From positions 1,612,001 to 1,676,000 of the forward strand of contig NZ_CP072308.1 in the NCBI RefSeq assembly GCF_017726655.1: a stretch of 64,000 nucleotides of DNA, read 5' to 3'. Position numbers and translations under genes: made by a program. The notes beneath the pieces are model-generated. The model ran no database searches and had not been told where the DNA came from. It saw only the letters and a program-made list of their open reading frames with translations. Each line of letters starts with the position of its first letter. Position 1 is the stretch's first letter. Shown in pieces: positions 44,251 through 53,632 of this stretch. Source of the stretch: Agrobacterium tumefaciens (GTDB taxonomy: Bacteria; Pseudomonadota; Alphaproteobacteria; Rhizobiales; Rhizobiaceae).

Positions 44251-44712
44251 ATGAAAACCCGCGTCAACTATGCAAAGGCATCCCCCGAAGCGTTCAAGGC
44301 CATGATGGCTTTTGAGAATTACGTTCAGACCAGCGGTCTCGACCGCCGCTTTATTCACCTCATCAAGCTACGTGCCTCGATCATTAATGGCTGCGCCTTC
44401 TGCGTGGACATGCATGTGAAGGAAAGCCGCCATGACGGGCTGTCCGAACAGTGGATCAACCTGATGAGCGTCTGGCGCGAATCTCCTGTTTACACCGAGC
44501 AGGAACGGGCGCTGCTCGGCTGGGTGGATGCGGTGACGAAGATTGCCGAAACCGGCGCCCCGGATGAGGCCTTCGAGACGCTGAAGGCACATTTTTCCGA
44601 TGAGGACATCGTAAAGATCACCGTTGCGATTGGCGCGATCAACACCTGGAACCGCATTGCGGTCAGCTTCCGCTCGCAGCATCCGATCGACGCGGCGGCG
44701 AAGGCGGCCTGA
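44251..44712 (+). CDS. AhpD-like carboxymuconolactone decarboxylase family protein
   Basis: This 153-residue protein has the CxxC peroxidatic motif in NGCAFCVDMHVKESR, with the following His, as in AhpD-type alkylhydroperoxidases. The sequence from LDRRFIHLIKLRASIIN through LLGWVDAVTKIAETG fits the family. ATG 44251 is preceded by GGAGAG. It probably reduces peroxides or acts on reactive electrophiles, under the neighbouring Rrf2 regulator. Confidence 0.87.
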   Translation: MKTRVNYAKASPEAFKAMMAFENYVQTSGLDRRFIHLIKLRASIINGCAFCVDMHVKESRHDGLSEQWINLMSVWRESPVYTEQERALLGWVDAVTKIAETGAPDEAFETLKAHFSDEDIVKITVAIGAINTWNRIAVSFRSQHPIDAAAKAA

Positions 44713-44737
44713 GCCACCTTGGCCCATCGAACGACCG

Positions 44738-45379
44738 CTACATGGCGATGTAGCGGTCGTTTCTGTGATTGACGGCGAGCGTGAGGTTCATGACCAGCGC
44801 GCCGAGAATGGAGCAAAGGATAACGAAATTCGTCGCGACGAAGAAGGAGCAGGCGAGCACCATGCCGTCAAAGGCGAGTTGCACAAGGCCGGCGCGCCAG
44901 CCGAAACGATCCTGAAGATAGAGCGCCAGGATGCCGAAGCCGCCGAGGCTGGTGCGGTGTCTAAACAGCGCCAACATGCCGGCCGCCACCGTCAGCCCGC
45001 CGAACAGCGCCGCGGCAATCGGGTTGATGCTCTCGAAGGCAAAAAAGCCGGGCATATATTCGGAAAGCAGCGCGGTCATCGCGATGGCACAGAAGGTCTT
45101 GACCGTGAAGGCAAGGCCGAGACGGCGGAAGGCCAGATAATAAAACGGCAGATTGACGAGGAAGAAGACCGTGCCGAAGCTCAGGTCGGAAGCGTAATGC
45201 ACGAGAAACGCCAGTCCGACCGTGCCGCCGGTCAACAGACCCGCCGCCGAGAACAGAGTGACGCCAAGCGAGACCAGCATGCTGCCCGCCAGAACACCCT
45301 GCACATCTTCCAGCAATGAATGACGCTCCGGCGCAGACGCCCACAGGTTCAAACGCTTGCGTGCGGTGATATCGCTCAT
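44738..45379 (-). CDS. YitT-family membrane protein, copy 1
   Basis: This 213-residue inner-membrane protein has about five to six helices, with GLLTGGTVGLAFLVHYASDL, LVNLPFYYLAFRRLGLAFTV and a C-terminal NHRNDRYIAM. ATG 45379 (MSDITARKRL) is well placed from AAGGGGAA; an ATG six bases earlier is possible. It is closely similar to the next gene, so the pair is a tandem duplication. The transported or sensed molecule is unknown. Confidence 0.82.
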   Translation of the reverse strand: MSDITARKRLNLWASAPERHSLLEDVQGVLAGSMLVSLGVTLFSAAGLLTGGTVGLAFLVHYASDLSFGTVFFLVNLPFYYLAFRRLGLAFTVKTFCAIAMTALLSEYMPGFFAFESINPIAAALFGGLTVAAGMLALFRHRTSLGGFGILALYLQDRFGWRAGLVQLAFDGMVLACSFFVATNFVILCSILGALVMNLTLAVNHRNDRYIAM

Positions 45380-45449
45380 TGCCATTTCCCCTTTTGCCGG
45401 ATGCCCCAATGAGCTTTGCGCTCGCCGCGCAATTTTTTCAAGCGTCGCC

Positions 45450-46088
45450 TCAGCGCACCACGATGTATCTGTCAGAGCGGTGGTTGATGGCCAGAAACAT
45501 GTTGAGAACCAAGGCGCCGACGATCGAATAAACCACGGTTGCGAAATCGATGACGAGGAAGGCGCAGAGCATGACCATGGCGTCAAAAGCAAGCTGGATC
45601 AGACCGGCGCGGATGCCAAAGCGGTCCTGAATATAGATGGCGAGAATGCCGATGCCGCCGAGGCTGGCGCGGTGGCGATAAAGCGCAAGAAGACCATAGC
45701 CCAAAAGCAGGCCACCGAGCAGCGCCGCCCAGATTGGGTTGATGCTGTCGATCACCATCCATCGCGCCTCCACTTCGGTCAGCACCGACACAAGGCCGAT
45801 GGCGATGAAGGTCTTGAGCGAAAAGGCAAGACCGAGGCGGCGGAATGACAGGTAATAGAACGGCAGGTTGACGAGGAAGAATAGCAGTCCGAAGCTGATG
45901 CCGAAGGCGTAATGAATAAGAAAGGCGACGCCCGCGGTCCCGCCCGTCAGAAGCCCTACCTTGTTCAGGAGATAAAAGCCGAGCGCCGAAACGATGGCGC
46001 CGGTGACGATGCCCTGCACGTCTTCCACCGGCGCATGTTTGGCCGGATCGGAACTCCACATGCCGTAAACGCTTCTTGTCGTGCCCAC
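45450..46088 (-). CDS. YitT-family membrane protein, copy 2
   Basis: This 212-residue paralogue of the preceding gene shares GLLTGGTAGVAFLIHYAFGI, LVNLPFYYLSFRRLGLAFSL and the terminal NHRSDRYIVVR. The start is GTG 46088 (MGTTRSVYGMWSS); an internal ATG nine codons on is an alternative. The two copies are separated by only 70 bp and have kept their motifs, suggesting distinct roles or dosage. Confidence 0.8.
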   Translation of the reverse strand: MGTTRSVYGMWSSDPAKHAPVEDVQGIVTGAIVSALGFYLLNKVGLLTGGTAGVAFLIHYAFGISFGLLFFLVNLPFYYLSFRRLGLAFSLKTFIAIGLVSVLTEVEARWMVIDSINPIWAALLGGLLLGYGLLALYRHRASLGGIGILAIYIQDRFGIRAGLIQLAFDAMVMLCAFLVIDFATVVYSIVGALVLNMFLAINHRSDRYIVVR

Positions 46089-46195
46089 GCTTTACCCTCG
46101 GTTTTCGCGGGTATTTTGCACTGCAATAAACGCAGGATCAAGATAGTTACGTAAGTAAGGCTGACCTATCGCGAAAAAGGCAACAAACGGAATGT

Positions 46196-47137
46196 TCAAG
46201 CTTTGGCGCGGGCAAGAAAGAGAATGCCGGAAAGGGGTTTTCCGGCATCCTTGCGAATGGTGGTTTTGCGGATTTCGATAGGGGAGAAGCTCGACCGCTC
46301 GAGGAGATCGACTACATAGCTCTTGGAGTGCGCGTAACGGAGGGATTCCCGCAACACGAAACCTTGCTCGTCCCCCGCATCCTCCACCGAGAAGGCAAAG
46401 AGGCCCGATGGTCTGAGCAGGGCGGAAACGAGCGGCATGACGCTTTCGAGGCTGCCAAGATACATCATCACATCGGCAGCCGCGACGAGATCGGCGCGAT
46501 GCTCCCTCAGTAGAGGGGTAAAAAGCCCGGAAGTCTCCATCTCCAGTGAGAGATCGGCTTGGGCGAGATGATCGTAAAGGCCTTTCTCCTCGGCCTTTGC
46601 CAGCATGTTCTGAGAGATATCAAAGCCCTCGAGCCGCTTTGCCATGGAGCGAATTTCGATGCCGAGCAGGCCGGTGCCGCAGCCAATATCGACAACCGTA
46701 TCGAAGACGCTGCCATCCGCCTCTTGAGCAATCAGCTCCGCCAGCTTTTGCGGCACGCTGTAATCCAGCTTCTCGACAAGCGAGGTCTCGAAACGGTCGG
46801 CGTAATCGTCGAACAGCCCTTCCACATAGCGGCTCGGCGGCTGTTCGGGAGTTTCGGCGGCGCCGAGAACCGCCAGCTTCAGTTCGGCTGCAAACAGCCC
46901 TTCTCCATCCATTTCGGCGACTTTCTCGTAAGCCGCCACCGCCTTTGTAGTCTCCCCCGCCTTTTCTAGATATTCTCCGAAGCGAAACCAGCCCGCCGTC
47001 CACCGTGGCGCAAGTTCCAGCGCCTGTTCCATAAGTTCGGCGGCGGCGGGATAATCACCGCCTTCCGCCAACATGCGGGCATAATCGGCCCGGCGGTCGG
47101 CAATGACGTCACCGGAAGAAAACTGGTTTGGGGCCAT
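46196..47137 (-). CDS. TPR-containing SAM-dependent methyltransferase
   Basis: This 313-residue protein has an N-terminal helical repeat region (residues about 15-85: AAAELMEQALELAPRWTAGW, TTKAVAAYEKVAEMDGEG) that fits one to two TPR units. It is followed by a class I methyltransferase with motif I TVVDIGCGTGLLGIEI, then GFDISQNMLAKA. The substrate is unknown, perhaps a protein. ATG 47137 (MAPNQFSSGD) has AGGAA upstream. Confidence 0.8.
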   Translation of the reverse strand: MAPNQFSSGDVIADRRADYARMLAEGGDYPAAAELMEQALELAPRWTAGWFRFGEYLEKAGETTKAVAAYEKVAEMDGEGLFAAELKLAVLGAAETPEQPPSRYVEGLFDDYADRFETSLVEKLDYSVPQKLAELIAQEADGSVFDTVVDIGCGTGLLGIEIRSMAKRLEGFDISQNMLAKAEEKGLYDHLAQADLSLEMETSGLFTPLLREHRADLVAAADVMMYLGSLESVMPLVSALLRPSGLFAFSVEDAGDEQGFVLRESLRYAHSKSYVVDLLERSSFSPIEIRKTTIRKDAGKPLSGILFLARAKA

Positions 47138-47305
47138 CAATGATTTCCTGAGAAGATGCCGGCTGTCATTTATCAAGCCATAAAAAAACTCAAGTCCTAT
47201 TTCATGGCCCTGCGTGGAATCGACGGATACGGCGCGGTGTGCACCTCAAAAACTTGCATCGAAGCGGTTTGCGCCATATGTCAGGACAAAACAGGAGACT
47301 TGCGG

Positions 47306-47572
47306 ATGGCCGGTGAGGTCAATAAATTGCTGGGGGACACGGTGGCCCGCACCGTGGTGAAGCTGCTCGTCGTTTCATTGCTCGTCGGCTTCCTGATGGC
47401 GATCTTCGGATTGACGCCCTGGAACATCATCTATGGCGCGCGCGATTTCGTGGTAGACCTCTGGCGCAGCGGTTTCCATGCGCTCGGTGCAATCGGCGAC
47501 TATCTGATCCTTGGCGCAACGATCGTCATTCCGGTTTTCATCATCCTGCGACTTCTGAGCTATCGCCGCTAA
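47306..47572 (+). CDS. Small DUF6460-type membrane protein
   Basis: This 88-residue protein has two hydrophobic helices (VVKLLVVSLLVGFLMAIFGL, YLILGATIVIPVFIILRLL) around TPWNIIYGARDFVVDLW. ATG 47306 follows AGGAG. The function is unknown. The next gene begins just after its stop (TAACATG), so they are probably cotranscribed. Confidence 0.72.
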   Translation: MAGEVNKLLGDTVARTVVKLLVVSLLVGFLMAIFGLTPWNIIYGARDFVVDLWRSGFHALGAIGDYLILGATIVIPVFIILRLLSYRR

Positions 47573-47573
47573 C

Positions 47574-48071
47574 ATGACCGACGCATCCCTTCAGACACTT
47601 TCACGGCGCGGCTTTGTGCTGCTTTCCGCAGGCTCCGTTCTTTCCGCCTGTGTTTCCGTACCCACAAACAAAGGCTTGCCGGCGGGCACGCGCGACGAAA
47701 CGGCGGCGGCGCTTCCGATGGTCAATGACCTGCGCCGTTCGAAAGGCCTTTCGCCTCTCGCCATCAACAGCGCGGCAAGCGCGGCTGCTGCCTACCAGGC
47801 CGGCCGCATGGTCAAAGCACAGAAGATGGCGCACCTGATCGGCCTTACCGACAGTTTCCTTATCCGCATGAAGGAAGGGAATGTGCCGCTTCCCGCCGCA
47901 GAAAACGTTGCTGCCGGTCAGGATAGCGTGGAACGGGTGGTGAAAGCCTGGATCGGCTCGAAACACCACCTCGAAAACATGCTCGGGCCCTATAATGGCC
48001 TTGGCGTTGCAGTCGCCTATGACGCCGCCAGCCGCAACCGGCCCTATTGGGCCATGGTGCTGTGCGCCTGA
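47574..48071 (+). CDS. CAP-domain lipoprotein
   Basis: This 165-residue protein has an N-terminal RR-containing signal (LSRRGFVLLSAGSVLSAC) whose LSAC is a lipobox, so the mature protein should be a lipoprotein at Cys26. The CAP (SCP/PR1) domain follows: LPMVNDLRRSKGLSPLAINS, AAAYQAGRMVKAQKMAHL, then AENVAAGQDSVERVVKAWIG, and an end at YWAMVLCA. The two Arg suggest possible Tat export. Confidence 0.8.
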   Translation: MTDASLQTLSRRGFVLLSAGSVLSACVSVPTNKGLPAGTRDETAAALPMVNDLRRSKGLSPLAINSAASAAAAYQAGRMVKAQKMAHLIGLTDSFLIRMKEGNVPLPAAENVAAGQDSVERVVKAWIGSKHHLENMLGPYNGLGVAVAYDAASRNRPYWAMVLCA

Positions 48072-48093
48072 CGTTTCGATAGAGACCTGCCGA

Positions 48094-49185
48094 TCAGCCC
48101 AGTTTACGGTCTGCCCAGCGGTCCACCGCGCTGTCGCGCAGGTCGCGGATCGACGCCACACCGTCGCGTGAGACCAGGTCCGACAGGCCCTTGACGATCG
48201 TCGAGGGCAGGCCGGGACCTTCATAGACCATGCAGGAGTAGAGCTGCACCAGATCAGCCCCTGCCCTCACCTTCTCCAGTGCCGTTTCAGCAGATGACAC
48301 GCCGCCGACGCCGATGATCGGCAGCGCGGCGCCCACACGGCGTCGCATCTTTGCCAGAACCGTCGTGGAGAGCTCGAACAGCGGCTTGCCGGAGAGGCCG
48401 CCAGCCTCGCCCTTGTGCGGACTGGCCCGCAGGCCATCGCGGGAGAGGGTGGTGTTGGAAACGATAAGTCCGTCGAGATCGTGGGCAAGCGCCTCTTCGG
48501 CAACGTCATCCAGCCCTTCTTCGGTCAGGTCAGGTGCAATCTTGAGAAAGACGGGGACGCGCTTGCCGGAACGCTCGGCTTCCGCGCTGCGGCGTTCCAA
48601 TACGGCGGCAAGAAGTGCTGCGAGGCTTTCGCGGGCCTGAAGGTCGCGCAGACCGGGCGTGTTGGGGGAGGAAATATTGACAGTGAAATAGGATGCGACG
48701 GAATAAAACGTCTCGATGCCCTGGACGTAATCGGCAATACGGTCTTCGCTATCCTTGTTGGCGCCGATATTGACGCCGACGATGCCGCGCAGACGCGCCT
48801 GTTTCAGCCGCTCCAGCGCAGCGGCGTGACCCTCATTGTTGAAACCGAGTCGATTGATGACGCCTTCATCCTCAACCAAACGAAAGATGCGCGGTTTCGG
48901 ATTTCCAGCTTGCGCTTTCGGCGTGACGGTGCCGATTTCGGTGAAGCCAAAACCGAGCTTGAGAAGCGGTCCGGGGACTTCCGCATTCTTGTCGTAACCC
49001 GCCGCCATGCCCAGCGGATTTGGGAAAACAAGGCCTGCCACGGTTTGCTGCAGGCGCGGATCGTGCGGCACCATGCAGGTGGGCAGGAAGCCGCTTTTCA
49101 GCGCCGCGATGGAGAGCCCATGCGCCTTTTCAGGATCGACAAGAAACAGGCCCTTGCGGCCAAGTGAGGAAAATAATCCGCCCAT
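48094..49185 (-). CDS. pyrD: Dihydroorotate dehydrogenase (quinone), class 2
   Basis: This 363-residue membrane-associated flavoenzyme of pyrimidine synthesis oxidises dihydroorotate with quinone. It contains [39 protein letters not shown], the catalytic Ser region [38 protein letters not shown] and [20 protein letters not shown]. The N-terminal extension with [20 protein letters not shown] marks class 2. Its ATG overlaps the stop of the upstream DUF952 gene by one base. Confidence 0.94.
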   Translation of the reverse strand: MGGLFSSLGRKGLFLVDPEKAHGLSIAALKSGFLPTCMVPHDPRLQQTVAGLVFPNPLGMAAGYDKNAEVPGPLLKLGFGFTEIGTVTPKAQAGNPKPRIFRLVEDEGVINRLGFNNEGHAAALERLKQARLRGIVGVNIGANKDSEDRIADYVQGIETFYSVASYFTVNISSPNTPGLRDLQARESLAALLAAVLERRSAEAERSGKRVPVFLKIAPDLTEEGLDDVAEEALAHDLDGLIVSNTTLSRDGLRASPHKGEAGGLSGKPLFELSTTVLAKMRRRVGAALPIIGVGGVSSAETALEKVRAGADLVQLYSCMVYEGPGLPSTIVKGLSDLVSRDGVASIRDLRDSAVDRWADRKLG

Positions 49186-49538
49186 TACAAAATCTCCGGA
49201 AACTGGTGCTGGCCATCATGATCGAGAGAAAGCGGCGTTTCCCAGAGAACGGCGGTGAAGGGAAGCGAACCATAAAGATGCGGGAAGAGATCGCCGCCTC
49301 TCGATGGTTCATAGACCAGCTTGTCGCCAAGCACCGCGGCGTCAACCGCAACCAGAAGCAGGTCCACCTGACCGGTAAAATGCCGGGCTGCGGTTTCCGC
49401 CACCTGTTTTGCCGTCGAAAAATGAATGAAGCCGTCGCTTAGATCGATGGGTGCGCCTTCAAAGACGCCTTTGGCCCTGGCTTCGTGCCACAACGTCTCC
49501 GGCACGATTTTATAGATGATCGTGGGGGGTTCCTGCAT
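49185..49538 (-). CDS. DUF952 family protein
   Basis: This 117-residue protein has the family pattern [40 protein letters not shown] and [20 protein letters not shown]. The function is unknown; by fold it is related to glutathione or ADP-ribosyl-type small domains. ATG 49538 ([10 protein letters not shown]) is favoured over the longer open frame, which has no such similarity. It is coupled to pyrD by TAATG. Confidence 0.8.
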   Translation of the reverse strand: MQEPPTIIYKIVPETLWHEARAKGVFEGAPIDLSDGFIHFSTAKQVAETAARHFTGQVDLLLVAVDAAVLGDKLVYEPSRGGDLFPHLYGSLPFTAVLWETPLSLDHDGQHQFPEIL

Positions 49539-49793
49539 CGGGCTCTCCAAGGCTTTCCAGCGCTGTCCTGTGCGGGCGGTTTGCCGCAAAGCGGGCCGGA
49601 TGTCCACTGTTTCCACCGGATTTTTATCCGTAGCGCCGGGAAAGACGACCTGTCCATCAGCTTTTTCTTGTAATGCCCGATCGAATGGCGCAACCTTGCG
49701 GTTGAGGAGCCGGGGCGTGTTTAGACCGCCGGCAAACGGGAATGAGCCGATTACTGAAAAAGAACCGCATAACGCCCTTGGGAGGGGGCCAGA

Positions 49794-50444
49794 ATGTCGG
49801 AACTTGTCTTTATCATCGCAGATGACCACCCGCTTTTTCGCGGCGCCCTGAAGCAGGCCGTTTCCGGCCTCGAGGGACATCAAACCATTATTGAGGCCGG
49901 GGATTTCGAGGCGGCACGGCGAGCGGCTGCGGCACATGGCGATGCCGATCTGCTGCTGCTCGATCTCGCCATGCCGGGGGTCAGCGGATTTTCAGGACTG
50001 ATGGCGTTGCGGGCAGAATTTTCGAGCCTGCCAATCGTCATCGTCTCGGCCACGGACGACGCAGCGACTGTGCGCCGGTCGATCGAACTCGGTGCTTCCG
50101 GTTTCATTTCCAAGTCGTCAGGCATCGACGATATCAGGGACGGCATCCGCGCGGTCCTGGAAGGCGATGTCTGGATACCGGCCGGCCATCAAGGCGACAG
50201 AGAACATGACCCTGATGTTGCCGATCTCATCGGTCGGCTCCGAACACTGACACCACAGCAGAGCCGGGTTCTTGGCATGCTCGCTGAAGGGTTGCTCAAC
50301 AAGCAGATCGCCTATGAGCTCCACGTATCGGAAGCCACCATCAAGGCGCATGTGTCCGCCATCCTGCTGAAGCTCAAGGTCGACAGTCGCACCCAGGCGG
50401 TGATCCAGCTCGCCAAGATAAACACCTCGGCAATGGTGGCGTAG
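49794..50444 (+). CDS. NarL/LuxR-type response regulator
   Basis: This 216-residue regulator has a receiver domain (residues 1-120, with IIADDHPLFRGALKQAV, phosphoacceptor Asp in LLLLDLAMPGVSG, SATDD and the Lys in FISKSSG) and a LuxR-type helix-turn-helix (LTPQQSRVLGMLAEGLLNKQ, ATIKAHVSAILLKLKVDSRT). No cognate kinase is adjacent, so its partner lies elsewhere. Start ATG 49794 has GGGAGG upstream. Confidence 0.9.
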   Translation: MSELVFIIADDHPLFRGALKQAVSGLEGHQTIIEAGDFEAARRAAAAHGDADLLLLDLAMPGVSGFSGLMALRAEFSSLPIVIVSATDDAATVRRSIELGASGFISKSSGIDDIRDGIRAVLEGDVWIPAGHQGDREHDPDVADLIGRLRTLTPQQSRVLGMLAEGLLNKQIAYELHVSEATIKAHVSAILLKLKVDSRTQAVIQLAKINTSAMVA

Positions 50445-50555
50445 CTCAAGGATTTTATTCCTTTCCAAGCTTTACTCCTGGCGGGATTTGGTCTAGATTC
50501 CTGCCAGTAAACGACAGGAGCTTTCCGCTATCGGCTCCACATGCGGGCTTTCATC

Positions 50556-51206
50556 ATGCTTTCACACGAGACGATCTGGAGCGCCATAGATACGCTTGCC
50601 GAGCGTCACCAGCTGACGCCTTCGGCGCTGGCGAAGCGTGCCGGGCTTGATCCCACCTCGTTCAATAAATCAAAACGTTTCGGGCCGGATGGCCGCAAAC
50701 GCTGGCCTTCAACGGAGTCTGTGTCCAAGGTGCTGGAGGCGACCGGCGCGAGCGTCGACCAATTTTTCGGTTATGCTTTCGGCAGGGCGCAGACGACGCA
50801 GCCTTCCCGCGCCGATAACGCCATTCCGCTGCTGGGTTTCGCGCAGGCGGGCTCCGGCGGTTTTTTCGATGATGGCGGTTTTCCGGCGGGTCAGGGATGG
50901 GATGTGGTGGAATTTCCTTCTTCTCCAGAGCGCAAGCAAGGCGTCTACGCGCTGGAGGTACAGGGCGAAAGCATGATGCCGCTCTACCGTGATGGCGACA
51001 TTCTCATCGTGGAGCCGGGAGCCCAGGTGCGGCGTGGTGACCGCGTGGTGCTGAAAAGCCGCGATGGCGAGGTGATGGCCAAGGTACTGGCACGGCAAAG
51101 CCCCAAAAACATCGAGCTTCTGTCGCTCAATCCGGAACATCCCAACCGCAGCTTCGACATGGCCGACGTTGAGTGGATCGCCCGCATCATCTGGGCCAGC
51201 CAATAG
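50556..51206 (+). CDS. S24/LexA-type helix-turn-helix regulator
   Basis: This protein has about 216 residues: an N-terminal helix-turn-helix (LTPSALAKRAGLDPTSFNKS) and a C-terminal S24 peptidase-like domain. An AG pair in LLGFAQAGSGG could be a cleavage site. The catalytic Ser is in EVQGESMMPLYRDGDIL and the Lys in RGDRVVLKSRDGEVMAKVL, so autocleavage looks possible. It is not LexA itself, as the N-terminal domain differs. The start may be ATG 50556 or 50541, and neither has a clear ribosome binding site. Confidence 0.82.
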   Translation: MLSHETIWSAIDTLAERHQLTPSALAKRAGLDPTSFNKSKRFGPDGRKRWPSTESVSKVLEATGASVDQFFGYAFGRAQTTQPSRADNAIPLLGFAQAGSGGFFDDGGFPAGQGWDVVEFPSSPERKQGVYALEVQGESMMPLYRDGDILIVEPGAQVRRGDRVVLKSRDGEVMAKVLARQSPKNIELLSLNPEHPNRSFDMADVEWIARIIWASQ

Positions 51207-51273
51207 GCTGGAATTGCAGGCAAGGGATTTTCGTTTCAGTCGCGCACACGGCCAATCCGCAGAAATTCACGGC

Positions 51274-52026
51274 TTACAGGCCGAGGGCCGTCGCGGCGGC
51301 GTCGACGGTCATGATCTTCGCGCCACCGGATAAAGCTCTGCGCACAAAGCCCTGAAACCTCTCTTCGGGACAACCGTAAAAGCTTGGAGTGCGCGAAACA
51401 TCATGAGTGAAGATGATGAGCCAGCCGCCGTTTTGCAAAACATCCTCCAGCCACAGGTCGGCAGCGTCGAGGTAGTTCTGGTCCGACCGCAACTCGACCG
51501 CAGCAAGATTATGCGGGTCGACCTTGCCGCGATTTATGCCGGGCATGATGCCCCGTGTCGTCCTGAACTTGCGCCTCAACAGGGGCTGCATGACGGGTGA
51601 CGCCATGCCGAACGGAACCGAGAAGTTTCGCGCATGGCGATTTCCGTTGAAGGAGCCAAGGACGCTGTCATTCCGATCGAGATCTGCCTTGAGGCCTTCC
51701 CGGGAAAAGCTTGAAAGCTTACGATGGGAAAATGTGTGGCAGGCAAGCTCATGACCGGCAGCCGCCAGTTGCGAACAGCCTTTGGCGGAAATCATCTGCT
51801 GCGCGCCATCATAAGCGTCAATAAAAACGCCGGCGATGTAAAACGTCCCGCAGACACCCTCGTTTTCGAGAATGCGGGCGCCCGCCGTCCAGGCGGTTTC
51901 CGGTACATCGTCAAAGGTGAAGGACACAATCGGTTGAGACGTTTCGATCCGCGCTGCCGGTCCTGGAAAATAGCGCACCAGCCGGTTGTTGACCCGGTCG
52001 GCGAAAGTTCCGATTTTCTGCGTCAT
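51274..52026 (-). CDS. Polysaccharide deacetylase family protein
   Basis: This 250-residue protein has a NodB-homology domain. Motif 1 is SFTFDDVPETAWTAGARIL (catalytic and metal-binding Asp pair), motif 2 is HELACHTFSHRKLSSFS (metal-binding His pair), and motif 3-like VPFGMASP follows. No signal peptide is evident from ATG 52026 (MTQKIGTFADRVNN). It lies 23 bp downstream of a polymerase gene on the same strand, which suggests it modifies the polysaccharide made by this cluster. Confidence 0.85.
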   Translation of the reverse strand: MTQKIGTFADRVNNRLVRYFPGPAARIETSQPIVSFTFDDVPETAWTAGARILENEGVCGTFYIAGVFIDAYDGAQQMISAKGCSQLAAAGHELACHTFSHRKLSSFSREGLKADLDRNDSVLGSFNGNRHARNFSVPFGMASPVMQPLLRRKFRTTRGIMPGINRGKVDPHNLAAVELRSDQNYLDAADLWLEDVLQNGGWLIIFTHDVSRTPSFYGCPEERFQGFVRRALSGGAKIMTVDAAATALGL

Positions 52027-52049
52027 CAAAGCCCCCCGGCCCGCCTGAA

Positions 52050-53357
52050 TTACTGCCCTTGCTCGAGTATATCGTACGCCTGATGCCTCAAACAATAAAT
52101 TGCGATAAGAAGAGAAGACCAGATAGGTCCTGTCCCGGTAAAGAAATTACTTTCAAGACATGAAGAAAGCAGTGCGTACACCCAAATTCGTGCAAAAAGT
52201 CGCGTCAGGCCGGGATCAGTCCCCTTGTCCACCGCAACACGGAAATCATTTGCGGGTATGACGACCAACCACACGACGGTCAGAATGAAGGCTGGCAGGC
52301 CGCCATTCAGCAGACTTTCAATATAGCCATTATGCGCGTGGAAGGCCGTGACCGCCCAGGTGCCGGCAATATCGGCCTGGGCCAGCAGCCGGTCGCTCGT
52401 CCAGAAAGCCTGAAATCCCTGACCGAAGATCGGCGACTGCGCGAAGGTATCGAAGGACAGCCGCCATATGTCCGTCCGACCGGTGAAGGTGGAGTCGATG
52501 CCGAGGCTTTCGACGAAATTCTGAATGCTTGGAAAATAGGTGGAGCCGACCGCGGATATATTGATGAAGGCAAGGAGCCCGCCGATCATCAGCAGGGTGC
52601 GATGGGCATGCCGTTCCATGACCCACACCAGTGCCACGGTGACAGGCAGCAGCATGGCCGCCGTCTTGCCATTGGTCTTCCAGAGAAAGAACCCTGCCAG
52701 CAGCGTGATGGCGATGCCGCCCAGCATCGACCAGGCGGTGCGCAGATAAAGCCCGATCATGAAGAGAATGATCATGGCCGGAGCGGCAGCGTTCTTGTGG
52801 TTGAATATGCCGCGCCAATCGCCCGCCAGCGCCTTTTCATCAAGATCATAGGGCTGATGGATCGAGCGCGAACTGAGGAAAATCACGCCTAGATAACAAA
52901 GCGCCAGGAGAATGATGGCGAAGATCGCCATCATCCGGTCAAACTGCCGCCGGTCCCGCGGCATGACGACAAGGACGCTGGTGATGAAGCAGAGCAGCGC
53001 CGTGAAGATGAGACGTTGCAGCGACGTGCCGGGCTGCGTTCCAAGCACGGAGCATATCGCCAGCCAGAAGAACAGCAGCAGGATGGGCAATCGCGGCCGC
53101 AGCAGGAGCCCGGTCAACCGATGGCGCAAGGCAAAGACACCCAGGATGACGGCAATGACGAGGCCGGTCAGCTGGTTTGCGGCGGCATGCGGCACCGGCG
53201 GCGCCGCGAGATTTTCAAAGGGCGCGACCGAAATCCAGATATAAAGCATGGTGACGACGAAAACGATCGCGTCACGCCGGCCGCCGGCAAGAGATAGGCC
53301 GCCGCCCTGCTCGGCGATAGGCTGCGTGTCAGCCAAACGCGGCATCGTCGCCTGCAC
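52050..53357 (-). CDS. O-antigen ligase / Wzy-type polysaccharide polymerase
   Basis: This 435-residue inner-membrane protein has about ten hydrophobic helices and the Wzy_C-type region with GQGFQAFWTSDRL and AFHAHNGYIESLLNGGLPAF. It resembles ExoQ-like polymerases that link exopolysaccharide repeats in the periplasm. The start may be GTG 53357 or ATG 53345. It is transcribed divergently from the flippase gene. Confidence 0.82.
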   Translation of the reverse strand: MQATMPRLADTQPIAEQGGGLSLAGGRRDAIVFVVTMLYIWISVAPFENLAAPPVPHAAANQLTGLVIAVILGVFALRHRLTGLLLRPRLPILLLFFWLAICSVLGTQPGTSLQRLIFTALLCFITSVLVVMPRDRRQFDRMMAIFAIILLALCYLGVIFLSSRSIHQPYDLDEKALAGDWRGIFNHKNAAAPAMIILFMIGLYLRTAWSMLGGIAITLLAGFFLWKTNGKTAAMLLPVTVALVWVMERHAHRTLLMIGGLLAFINISAVGSTYFPSIQNFVESLGIDSTFTGRTDIWRLSFDTFAQSPIFGQGFQAFWTSDRLLAQADIAGTWAVTAFHAHNGYIESLLNGGLPAFILTVVWLVVIPANDFRVAVDKGTDPGLTRLFARIWVYALLSSCLESNFFTGTGPIWSSLLIAIYCLRHQAYDILEQGQ

Positions 53358-53632
53358 CGGAAATGGATGATCGGATCATGGGGCCTGCCTTATGATGAAC
53401 AACAAGCCCTTCTGAGACGGGCATGTCCGAGTAAATTCAATATTCATTATCATTCTTATACATTTGCTTTAACCCTCTCTTACCCCAAGAAGGATAAGAC
53501 AGGGTAAAACTGCCAAAAGGCGGCATTGCGGACTTGCGTTGCTGGGCGATTTACGGCTTTCCACGGGTTTCAGAACAGCAACCTCGTCCCTGTCGAACAT
53601 GTCCGGCGATGCCAGCAAATACGGAGAATGAG

